From Bacidia rubella (taxonomy: Eukaryota; Ascomycota; Lecanoromycetes; Lecanorales; Ramalinaceae), in NCBI GenBank assembly GCA_032158265.1, contig JAVTIF010000007.1:1612001-1676000 (forward strand): a DNA stretch of 64,000 nt, given 5' to 3'. Made by a program: the position numbers and the translations under genes. The notes below the pieces were generated by a model. That model saw only the letters and a program-made list of their open reading frames with translations. It ran no database searches and was not told the origin of the DNA. Below, in pieces: positions 32,448 through 42,706 of this stretch; the first letter of the stretch is position 1, and each line of letters begins with the position of its first letter.

Positions 32448-32709
32448 CTCTGGACTGCTTCATCGTCCAGAGGCTGACATTGAAAGCGTATGCATGGAGC
32501 TTGAGTCACTAACAAATTCTGGAGCGGCCTCGGATGGGTTAGCTTTAGGGCAGCCAAAATCTGCCGCTAACCTGCTGTCGCCTTTAGGTTTTGGTTTACG
32601 CATCTTCATGTTAACTCATGTATGACATGCATTAGCATTTTTGCTGAACATAATTGGCAAGTTTACAGAACTTGTCTGTGAACGAGGGTTTGCTCTCTTA
32701 CTTAATGAT
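32448..32709. promoter_or_regulatory. shared promoter region, GCN1 / DHX29-like helicase
   Basis: Only 262 bases separate the two start codons, so both promoters are here. I looked for a TGACTC-type Gcn4/CpcA site: TTGAGTCACT at 32499-32508 contains GAGTCA, the complement of TGACTC. A general amino-acid-control input is therefore possible but unproven. Confidence 0.5.
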
Positions 32710-35700
32710 ATGGCTCCTAAGAATAAGAGAAAGAAGCCAGCATCAAATCCTGCTCGCGGATTCGCCACGACATCCGTCGCGTCGAAGAAGAATGACCCGG
32801 AAGTTCAAGACCAGAAGAGTCAGCTCCTTCTCAACGAAGACTTGAGCCAGCCTAGTTCGGGTCGAGAGTCTGTTCAGCCGAAACCTGTTGCGTCTGAATC
32901 TCAGCAAAAGCCGGAGAGGGAGCTCCATGAGCTCAGTCCTGAAGAGTTAGAGGCTCACCTAGAGGAAGCTGATCTTCAGAACTTTCTTGAAAAGTATGGT
33001 GAGAAGATCAAGCGAGAGGCATCAAGGCAAGTATCAAGATTGCGTACTGAAAAGCGTCTACTTCGCATGCATTCAGATACCCTAAGCACCAGGCATTGGC
33101 TGCCAGAGGAGGTTTTGCAGCTTGTACTAGACCATGCAAATGTGATGAGACCGGTTTCAAGCCACATTCCCCGTTATCCTTCTGTAATTTTACCAGAAGA
33201 GCTTTCAGACGATGACCTCGTTCTTTTCTTGTGGCAACTGCATCTCATGCTTCCGCAGCTGCAATTCTCTCGTGAGGATAGTCTAGAAGCTATCATATAT
33301 GTGATACAAAGACATTCGGGAGATAGAGTGTCGCCGCTACCCACGTCCAAAGATGGCGTCTGGGGCCTCAATCTATGCATGGAGTGGTTCGCGCGCAGGA
33401 CGAAAGGTCAAAAGCGGTCAAACTATGACTTATCACACACAGAACTATCGGTTGCTACGTCAGAAGAACGGGTACGAAAGGACGAACAAGGTAGATACAA
33501 ATCGTTTTCGTAGCAACGTACGTACTAAGTATTTGGCTTCAGTAACCGATACTGACGAAGATTCGCAAGAAAAGGGGAATTCGGCAAAGGCGTTAGAAGG
33601 GAGTATCAAAGAGACGTCCGAGGATGACGAAGCAGTCAGCGAAGTTACTGATCTAGATAGCGATATGGAACCGGAACATTTAGTAGATAAATACTTGGAT
33701 CTACAGCAAAGACTTTATCGTATTGATCCACAGCTTGTAGCGCCTGGGAAAGGTATGGGTAAAAAGGGGAAAGGCGTGAACAAAGTGCAAGCTCAAAATG
33801 CCAGTCTGAAGTCAAACTCCAAGATAAGGAAGCTGCAGGCTCAAGTGACAAGCGTTACTTCAGACGTCCTTTTCAACGAACAACGAGCACACATGTTATG
33901 GGACGCGGACCTCGTCCAGTTGTGTCAAGAAGATGCAGCGAAGAGGCGCCTTGAGAATGATGGGGATCTTGATGCTAAAGCAAAGGCTTCGTCTACTGGG
34001 ACACCACTACAAGAGGACTCAGACTTGGCTGTTGGAAATCTCTTTGGCTCCCTTCCGGGTTTGGAGACCGAGCAGAGGCAAGGGCAAATAAGCCAAAGTA
34101 CAGAAGAGGCCGCAGGCAAGCACATTGAGATTAGAAACTTTGGATCTTGGAATGGCGTAGCTCCACGGAGGGTGCTTGAAGACACCTGTAAAGCAAGGCA
34201 AGACCGTCCCCTTTATCCATAGGGAGCCAAACTAAGATTTGGTAGGGACGCCTCAGCAAAGGTGGTACTCAATGTGGTCTCGCAGACAACTTTTTCATAT
34301 AGACATGCCGTTACGGTCTTTTGGTCGAAGCCACAAGATCAAGTCATCAGTGCTCCCTTTGACAGCATCGATACGAGCAAATCCAATGCTCATCAAGCAC
34401 GTATCGAGATGGTCGGCGTGGCGTGCCCTAACCGCAATCAGTCCGAAGCATTTGCCGCTACAGTGGCATTGTTCTCAATCTTTGCACAGTTTCCCAAAGA
34501 AGAAAAGGCTTCATTGCGGCTCCCATCCGTCTGGAGGGAGTTCTGGGTGGAGATGAGTAAGAGGAAAGCGGAGCAAGATGATGCTTCTGACCGCCAAACT
34601 TTGCGCATGCTGCGACAGTTGATGAAGGAGATCAAGAGTGACGATGGTGATTCTAGCCACATGCATAGCTTTTCAAACTACCAGGGTGGCAATGAAGAAG
34701 CGGGCCCTGAAAGGCTTATACCCAACAGCACCGGATCATTACCTGGCGATTTAAAAGCAACCTGGTCGACGAAGGTAGCATCTGACAGATTTCAAACCAT
34801 GCTCAACTCTAGAATGAATCTCCCGATCTGGAACTATCGCCAAGACATTTTGCAGGCCATCGAGAGTAATCAGGTGGTAATTGTCTGCGGTGCGACTGGG
34901 TGTGGCAAAAGCACTCAAGTTCCAGCATTTATCTTAGAGCACGAACTTTCTAGTGGGAGGGCTTGTAAGATCTACTGCTCAGAGCCGCGCAGAATCTCGG
35001 CGATCTCTTTGGCTCGACGTGTGAGCGACGAACTTGGCGAAAGAAAATCCGACGTTGGGACCTCAAGATCCCTTGTTGGCTTTGCTGTCAGGCTAGACAG
35101 CCAGATGACCACTCAAACTCGACTTGTCTACGCTACCACGGGTATCATCATGCGTATGCTTGAGGCATCTGAAGAACTTGAGGGCATTAGCCACTTGCTT
35201 TTAGACGAGGTGCACGAGCGTAAGCAGAAGATGAGATTCTGGCAAGCTCTAACGCTAATTCGAAACAGGTTCGATTGAAAGCGATTTCCTGTTAATCGTC
35301 CTCCGCAAGCTACTCGTCAGACGCCCATCTTTGAGGGTAGTTCTGATGTCTGCTACCGTTGACGCGGATAAGTTCTCTAGATATTTAGGCAGCGCACCAA
35401 TCTTTGAGGTTCCTGGAAGGACGTTTCCAGTGGAGACACAGTATCTTGAAGACGCGATAGAGCTCACACGATTCAAATTAAGTGAGACTCAGGGAGCAGG
35501 CATTGACGATGATGCAGATGAAGAAGGTGAAGATGGCTCGGAAGTTACCAAAGAGTCTGCCTTGGCGAAAACGTCAAGCCAATACAGCTCACAGACTCAG
35601 AAGACGTTGGCTCAGTTGAACGAGTATCGCATCCCATTTGATCTAATCGTCAGGCTCCTCGAAACTGTTTTGTCCGGACGCTTCTCTGAATACAACAAAG

Positions 35701-37241
35701 CTACCCTTGTCTTCCTACCTGGCATTGCAGAGATCAGGAGATTGCACGATATACTGGTTAGTCATCCGTCATTCAGACAGCGTTGCGAAGTCTTTGCCTT
35801 ACATTCGTCAATCGCGACCGAGGAACAGGAACGAGCATTTCTCGTCCCTCCACACGGGGTGCGAAAGATCGTTCTTGCGACCAATATTGCCGAGACAGGT
35901 ATCACGATACCTGACATTACCTGTGTCATAGATACCGGCAAACATAAGGAAATGAGGTTTGATGAGCGCCGGCAACTTTCTCGCCTCATCGAAGCTTTTG
36001 TATCTCAGGCTAATGCAATTCAACGACGAGGTCGAGCCGGAAGAGTACAAAAAGGGTTATGCTTTCACCTTTTCTCGAGGCAAAGATTTGAGAAAATGGC
36101 GAAGGAACAGACACCGGAGATAGTACGCTTGTCACTACAAGACCTAGTTCTCCGAGTCAAGATATGCAAGATGGGCGATATTGCTGGAACCTTGTCCGAA
36201 GCACTGGACCCACCCTCCGCCAAAAACATACGTCGAGCCATCGACGCTCTTCAGGATGTCAAAGCGTTGACCCAAAGTCAAGATCTGACCTCATTGGGCG
36301 GGCAGCTTGCTCAATTACCGGTCGACGTATTTCTTGGAAAGCTGCTATTACTGGGTACCGTATTTGGCTGCCTCGACGCGTCTTTGACGATAGCTGCCAT
36401 ATTCTCCGCCAAATCGCCTTTCAACTCGTCATTCGGCTCCAAGGTACAAGCTGATCAAGCCAGACTGTCGTTCAAGAGGGGAGATTCCGACCTGTTGACA
36501 GCTTATAATGCCTTTTCGGCCTGGCGGCGAGTCTGTCAGACAACGGGAGCATCGGAGCAACAATTTTGTCAGAAGCATTTCTTAAGTATCCCAACGCTGC
36601 AGAACATTGAAGATCTCAAAGGGCAGCTCGCCAATTCTCTCAGAGATGGGGGGCTACTAATGTTGAGCCCTGAAGAGAAAGCAAAAGTGGCTCGTGGCCG
36701 TCCCTCCTTTGGTCGCCGCACTTTTGTGGAGATACCCGACAGGTACGATATCAATGGCAATAACGATGTTATACTGAATACTGTCATTGCAATGTCATTC
36801 CATCCCAAGCTCTTGAAAAGAGAAGGCCGCGCGTGGCGAAACATTGCCAACAATCAATCAATGGTTCTCCATCCCACGTCTGTGAATAAGCACTTCGACA
36901 ACCCACCAAAATGGGTATCCTTCTATCACGTCATGCAAGCTGCTAACAAGAACTACAACGCTCACGAGACGAGTGCTGTCGAGAATATTGCTGTAGCACT
37001 ATTTTGCGGTGACGCAGAATTCAAAATGCATGCGGGAGTCATCGTGATTGATGGAAATCGCGTCAAGTTTTCAGTCAAGGATCGAACGACCATGCTTGCT
37101 CTGAAAACGCTCAGAAACGGCATCAAAGCGTTGATAGACAATCAAGTAAGACATCCTGGGAAAGGGTTGAATGAGCGAGACCAGCAAATGATGGACATGT
37201 TTCAGAGGATCTTCTCGAAGGATGACAAGCGGAGTGCTTGA
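32710..37241 (+). CDS. DExH-box RNA helicase, DHX29/YLR419W-like
   Basis: Four exons: 32710-33490, 33543-34197, 34246-35219 and 35269-37241. They total 4383 nt and 1460 residues, near yeast YLR419W (1435). The N-terminal 650 residues are charged, with GSWNGVAPRRVLEDTCKARD, a phrase of this family, before a WSKPQDQ domain. Helicase motifs: GATGCGKS (about 694), SEPRRISAISLARR, DEVH rather than DEAH (about 798), SATVDADKFSRYL, TNIAETGITIPD and QRRGRAGR. The HA2 and OB-fold parts follow. DHX29 acts on the 40S subunit in scanning of structured leaders; that role here is inferred from homology. Intron 2 (34198-34245) is best read as GC-AG: AG|GCAAGA...TAG removes an in-frame TAG at 34220 and restores the family phrase KARDASAKV. 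Intron 1 could also be 33472-33529. Intron 3 is GTAAGC...CAG. Confidence 0.85.
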
Positions 37242-37493
37242 GGCATACGAACGATGATACGAGGAAGTAGCTTCAGTGGCACTCTGGTGAGAGGATGTCT
37301 GGATCAGTATGGTGTCTGCGCACCCGTGACTTTTTCCATGCGCAAACGCCACAATGCGACTCCACCTAACCAGAAATTGTAACCTTACCAGCAGAATTCT
37401 CTTGCGTCGCGACGTTCGGTAGTATCACTTTCAATCATGATTAGAAATAGAATACAAGAAATCTTATAATGAACCTATACATCTTCTAGTCTA

Positions 37494-38515
37494 ATGAAGC
37501 AGGAGTTTGAGTCCAATACCAAAGCAATGGCCATCAATACTCACCCATCAGACGGGCGGAATTTCAAGGACCTTTCGGGAATAGATACCAGTGCATACGC
37601 GAATCCCTATGATGCACTTTTGGATTCGTGTGAGCAAAGTTCTGTAAGTAGCTTGACATCATGCCTCGATCATCCATCTGACTGCTTTCAGTCCCTAATC
37701 CAAGCCCGCTACTCAACCCATCGCGAAACACGCAATACACAACAAAAAGCCAAGCTCCTGTCCCCTGACTTTGCCGGCTTCAGCACTGATCCAATCCTTG
37801 CGAAACTGCTCGATCCAACCAACAACCCCGACTATGAGGACCCTCGGAACTGTTTGGTCTTCTGGGCCAGGCCGACGCAACGAGTGCGGCGGATGATTGG
37901 AGAAGTGCAGACAAGGCTAACGTCGCGCTTCCCCTGTACGTCTACTGTTGACCCGTCAACGAATCTTTACTAACGTCTGCAGCCCTTTGGCTCATGCCCG
38001 TGGAGAATCTACACATGACAGTCATGGAGATGGCCCACTCCAAGACATGGCCCGAGATTCAGCAAATGATTGAAATCATGGACCCGAAGATTCCCGACAT
38101 CACCAATCATACAACCACTCACCATCCGACGCTCGTGAAACCGATGATCAGCTACGATAGCGCTGCATTGGCGCTGAGTTTCTTGCCAGCAGCTTCTGAG
38201 ACTTACACGTACCATCATCTACGGCGCGATGCGTACAACCTGTGCCAAAGCATCGGGGTCGAGGTGGCGTCAAGATATGTTGTGCCATCTTCACATCTCA
38301 CGATTGCAAGGTTTGTCAACCAGGACGTCTTCGACCAGAAGAAGGTAAATGATTTGGTTGACGAGATTGAGATGATGAATCAGGAGCTACGTGGAAAGTA
38401 TTGGGAGAAGGAACCGTTGGAATGGAGAATTGGCGAGGAGCAGGGCTTGGTCTGCAGGAAAGGGACCGTCTGGTATGGGGGCGGAGAGAGCCATCATGAG
38501 GGACGAGGCATATAG
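37494..38515 (+). CDS. 2H phosphoesterase (RNA ligase / cyclic phosphodiesterase superfamily)
   Basis: Three exons: 37494-37643, 37692-37935 and 37983-38515. They give 927 nt and 308 residues. The two catalytic H-x-T/S-x motifs are present: LHMTVMEMAHS near residue 141 and SHLTIARFVN near residue 236. This is the bilobed 2H arrangement of AKAP7-like and LigT-like enzymes that open 2',3'-cyclic phosphates or 2',5' bonds in RNA or nucleotides. The N-terminal 110 residues (PNYEDP-like PTNNPDYEDPRNCLVFWARP) are typical of the fungal group. The first intron is 48 nt, so reading through it keeps the frame and adds 16 residues; its GTAAGT donor and CTGAC branch argue that it is spliced. A second in-frame ATG at 37527 is possible. 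The substrate is unknown. Confidence 0.82.
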
Positions 38516-38729
38516 ATTCGATACTTGCTGTCAAAAATGAAGTAATAGAAATACAAGTTTCAGACCTTCGTTATGATTATTGCGCCGGATAAACCTCGGA
38601 AGATTGGCTGTCTCTGATCCCTTGACATCTCTTGGCTTCAAGCGAGCCCGCACTTTCGGGTGCACCACCTGACGACACCGACGTCCACTCAACTTACAGC
38701 GTCAGCGAAGCCACTGGCAGTATCTCAAG

Positions 38730-39697
38730 ATGGTGAGACTCCCTTCCTTGATCTTTATACCAACAATTTGGAGGGTCTGCGATGCTTCTGGGTGTTCGCG
38801 TGGTCGATGATGCGTGGGCGAAGTCCGCAATTCGGTGGCACGAGAAAAGAAGGGCATCATAACTGCTGGGCTGGGCTTTCCATAAGCAGTCATGGCCAAG
38901 GGATTACAGGATCTATCAACATGCAAGAGAAGGCCTCATGACGTACAATTGAATGATGATGCGGGCGCCTCTACGAACACAGATTGCGGACTCCCCTTAA
39001 AGAGAAGGAACACACATACTGCGACATTTATATCGTACATTGGAGAAGTATATGCTAAGACAAACTTGTGCAACAGGTGAACGTTCCAAAGACGCGACGC
39101 ACCTATTGCAAGGGCCAGAAATGCAAGAAGCGTAAGCTCACCGCATAAAAATCTTTGCGTGGATGACCGTGCTGATCAAGGGGTTTGGATAGACACCCAA
39201 CATAAAGTCACGCAGTACAAGACTGGCAAAGTAGGTCTATACCTCCGCAAGTTCATGATCAAGCCTACGCACGCTCCCGTCCATCGCGACCTCACACCTT
39301 CCTCAACCGCGTCCTTACCAGCCTTTCCGGCCCTGCACCTCTTTCCATCGGCAGACATCTCAAGAGAATGTGTGGCTAATGCAAGCACGCTCGCTAGGCA
39401 TCAACAGTAGCACAAGGAAAGCGCCGCTACGACCGCAAGCAGTCGGGATACGGTGGGCAAACGAAACCCGTGTTTCACAAGAAGGCCAAAACGACGAAGA
39501 AGGTGGTGCTGCGGCTGGAGTGTACGGAGTGCAAGTACAAAGCGCAGTTGGCCTTGAAGAGATGTAAACACTTCGAGCTTGGGTATGTGCTCCTCGTCGT
39601 GGCGCTGAGGGCTCATGGAGGCGGAATGAATCATGGCAAGGCTAATACTTTCAATAGTGGCGACAAGAAGACGAAGGGTGCTGCGCTGGTGTTCTGA
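38730..39697 (+). CDS. RPL42: 60S ribosomal protein L42/L44 (eL42)
   Basis: Five exons: 38730-38732 (ATG only), 39077-39131, 39193-39230, 39398-39582 and 39658-39697. They total 321 nt and 106 residues, exactly the family length. The product reads MVNVPKTRRTYCKGQKCKKH at the start, then KTGKASTVAQGKRRYDRKQS, and ends LGGDKKTKGAALVF. The four zinc-ligand cysteines are at 12, 17, 72 and 75. Residue 56 is Pro, the form linked to cycloheximide sensitivity in yeasts (P56Q gives resistance). Intron 1 is 344 nt, the longest in the window. I checked it for a C/D snoRNA and found an ATGATGA box but no matching CTGA. The product lines the E-site of the large subunit. Confidence 0.95.
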
Positions 39698-40629
39698 GCG
39701 ATCATGTCGAGAGCGCGAGACAGGAGAGAAGAGGTACGGTCATGGAGATATCGGGTGCACAAGAGCATGTAGTCTAGCCGTCGGACGACTTCAAATTCTC
39801 TTTGCATACCATTAAACATCGTTTTGATACACTGCCGAGGGAACTCGAACTGCGTGTGGGTGGATTTGCAGCTTGATCTCATTCAACTGTGATGTGTTCA
39901 ATGGTTTGATTGCATTCTGCGCGTTTGCCTTGCTGTGGCACTTATTTAAACGTCTCTTTTGGTGGCCTTGGTGGCACCCTCGGCCAGCTCGGTTTGAGGG
40001 TAACAGAGAAAGCGAAACACCTCGGCAGATAAGCAACCAAAACGACCAGTATGAAATATATGCATCTATGATTAGGAAGGCCCATATGGTAGGATTCTAA
40101 AGCGAATGCTTGGAGGGACTAGAAGATGACATCCAAAAGGGGCATGGTTGCACATCATATCTTTTAGACTGGCGTGTTGGATCGTCTGGTCGATCTGCCG
40201 AGGTGTTCGGCAACTTCTGATCCTTCGCGTCGCTGACCCTCGTGAGGTCACAGAGAACTTTACTTGCACGTACAATTGTCAGCCCGAATTTGCGAAAGTA
40301 ATATAGCCTCTCAAGAGGTCAGCCCTGGGTGGACAGCTTTGGATGTTATCGTGAGTCAGTTCAACAACAGAATGCAGTTGTGATATATAAAGTCCCATTT
40401 CCACCCCATGTTGTCTCCGAATAACACTCAGCAATCAATTGTGGATAGCGTTCTACTCATATATATATATGGTCGCCAATCCGCGCAAGATCTGCAATTC
40501 GATGATACTCTTTTGCTCATGGCAGTAGCTACATCCTTATGAAAAGACATGACTTTCCTTTCCAGCCTAGCATTTAGCATCGTTTCACCTCGAACCTTCT
40601 GAAGACTTTTGCAAACTACCGACCTAGCG
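39698..40629. other. intergenic region
   Basis: The 930 bases before the ankyrin gene. A 75-codon frame from 39873 resembles a small one-pass membrane protein but lacks an ATG start, so I do not call it. Confidence 0.4.
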
Positions 40630-42252
40630 ATGGACCCCTTATCCCTGGCGCCCTTCATCTTGAGTGTGATCGTCATCTCTGAAAAGACTGGCTTCGTGAT
40701 CAAGGACCTGATTGGCAAATACAAGACAGCACCGATGACATTGTCTTTGATCCATACAGAGATCACCACTGTGTCAGACGCTCTACGACGCCTGGAGAAC
40801 CTTTGCTGCAACAATCCCGACAGTATTAGCACCCGTTTCAGATCGCAATCAAATCTGGTTGAAACTTTCGATAATGTCCTAACCGGGTGCGTCACCGTCA
40901 TCTCCTGCATCGAACATGAGCTTTCCAAGGTCTCGAAGAGAAGACCTTTCCAATCCATCAAATGGACAGGTAATATCAAGTTCATGCTTGCAGAAGGTTC
41001 AATCAAGACATTACTGCAGCATCTCGGAGGTCAGAGGGGTGCTATCCAACTACTTCTGCAAAGTCTTCAAGTAGAGACAATGGCGAGCATGCATCAAAAA
41101 CAGGATGATCTCACGAAGATGCTAAGGGCTCGAATGGCAGATAATCAAAGTCTACGTCAGCAATATCCTGAAGTGCGACCACCATCGTCGATCATCCATG
41201 GCTCAGAAGACGGCACTGGGTCAAGCACTCTAAGTGGGCATGATGCCGAATCACTGAGCAGCACTACAGAAAGATCCTTTGATGATGAGGTCATCGATTC
41301 CAAGGCTTACAGAAGGATCATCTCACAGTACGAAAAGGTCATCTCTGAGGCGAAAGCTAGTGGAAGCAAGAGCAAGATTCCGAAAATCCCAGACACCAAG
41401 GATATTGTTTCCCCAGAACCGATAAAAGAAAGTATGAAGGAAAGCGGTGACTTTCTAGAAGAGGATGAACTAGTCTCCAGCGGACCAAGCTCGATATCCA
41501 AGCAAGAGACGGCCGCAAGACCAGTGGAAGATGCTCCGCCGTTGAACGAGATAGTAGTAGAGCTACCGGCAGACACTATCATGAGAAAGCCTTTGGATGT
41601 CAAAAGTGTGTTTTCAACAATCCGATCAACCTATCAATACTACGACGAAGGCGAAGAAGTCTCGCCAAGGGAATCATACGTAGGAGTCGATCGCGACGCA
41701 GTCATAGCAAGCAGCAGTGCCCGCTTCCATCTATCCACCTACGAAAGAGACCGACTGGACAACGAGCTTCTCGAAGCTGTTTCTGAAGGCGGAAGGCGCC
41801 AGCCTGACACACAACTCATCGAAGCGCTCTTGAACCGAGGCGCGTACGTGAACGCCCACCACCTAGATAACCAATACGAATACCCTTTGCAAGCCTTGTG
41901 CGCATGGACTCACGACGCCGATCTAGTAGAGCTCCTGATTCGCAGAGGAGCCGACGTCAATGCAACTGGCGGATGTCGTGGCAACGCACTCGCAGCGAGT
42001 TGCTGGCTTGGAGCTGAGCAGGTTGTCGAGCTGCTTTTGCGAGCAGGCGCAGATCCTAGTGCTAATGCCATACGCTCGTTGATGCAATCGAGGCAGACAC
42101 AACAGAAGAAAGAGGACAAGGCTGATGTGGAGTCGGATGCGAGTTCGGACTATTCGATTACGTTGGAAATGGATGCATTGCCTGGAGCGTTTCTACAGTC
42201 TTGGGATGAAGACGTTACTGACTCCCGTACAAAGAAAACGAGTAAATCATGA
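40630..42252 (+). CDS. ankyrin-repeat protein with fungal STAND-type N-terminal domain
   Basis: From the ATG at 40630 a single exon gives 540 residues starting MDPLSLAPFILSVIVISEKT. That start, with regular helices to about residue 160 (ALRRLENLCCN, GCVTVISCIEHELSKVS, FMLAEGSIKTLLQHLGGQRG), matches the helical domain found at the N-terminus of many fungal STAND/NLR proteins. A Ser/Glu-rich linker follows. From about residue 390 come two or three ankyrin repeats: LIEALLNRGAYVNAHH, DLVELLIRRGADVNATGG and GAEQVVELLLRAGADPSANA. The tail is acidic. No NACHT or NB-ARC domain is present, so this is a short two-module form. Such proteins are usually accessory genes that vary between strains. Function unknown; a role in self/non-self sensing is inference. 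Confidence 0.75.
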   Translation: MDPLSLAPFILSVIVISEKTGFVIKDLIGKYKTAPMTLSLIHTEITTVSDALRRLENLCCNNPDSISTRFRSQSNLVETFDNVLTGCVTVISCIEHELSKVSKRRPFQSIKWTGNIKFMLAEGSIKTLLQHLGGQRGAIQLLLQSLQVETMASMHQKQDDLTKMLRARMADNQSLRQQYPEVRPPSSIIHGSEDGTGSSTLSGHDAESLSSTTERSFDDEVIDSKAYRRIISQYEKVISEAKASGSKSKIPKIPDTKDIVSPEPIKESMKESGDFLEEDELVSSGPSSISKQETAARPVEDAPPLNEIVVELPADTIMRKPLDVKSVFSTIRSTYQYYDEGEEVSPRESYVGVDRDAVIASSSARFHLSTYERDRLDNELLEAVSEGGRRQPDTQLIEALLNRGAYVNAHHLDNQYEYPLQALCAWTHDADLVELLIRRGADVNATGGCRGNALAASCWLGAEQVVELLLRAGADPSANAIRSLMQSRQTQQKKEDKADVESDASSDYSITLEMDALPGAFLQSWDEDVTDSRTKKTSKS

Positions 42253-42706
42253 ACATGAACCCATTACCAGCAATTGTCAACTATGGGTACCGCAATACAA
42301 ACTCGATCTACTGGCTGACTTGTTGGCGTGAGGCACGCTCTCTCAACCGCGTCGAAACGGCTATGGTCCGTTTGAAGTCGTATCAGATTATGTGTCGCGA
42401 GTCGCTAGCCTTATACCGCTGTTGGAGTCTCTAACAGACTCCTGCGCATTTCTGCCGGGTTACTGCGGGTAACTCTTATGTGAGATATCCGCACAAGACA
42501 GTGCATGTCGTCTCGCTTTGGTCACCATCTCCGGCGGCTCGTGCCTTCGCGAAGGAAAATATGCCTTGAGAAGACTTTGCAAGGCAGATCTGACTATCAA
42601 AATCTCCGAGTTGCACTTATTAGTGACGGTGAAATCCAAGGTATATCACTAGCAAGTCTACGCCAGCATTCCTCCAGAAGCCCCATGTCTTGGCTCATTA
42701 ACCGCT
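42253..42706. other. intergenic region with hairpin repeat
   Basis: Contains the hairpin GGAGTCT (42424-42430) / AGACTCC (42436-42442) and, next to it, two 12-base words also found at 9892 and 10215. An open frame from 42505 might be an extra 5' exon of the DUF6536 gene. Confidence 0.4.

Noticed and set aside
38733..39076. Possible C/D snoRNA in the first intron of eL42
   Set aside because: An ATGATGA C-box-like word is present but no correctly placed CTGA D box or terminal stem was found.
39873..40100. 75-codon frame with a membrane-like segment
   Set aside because: No ATG start in the useful part, no homology recognised, no splice sites that would attach it to a neighbour.
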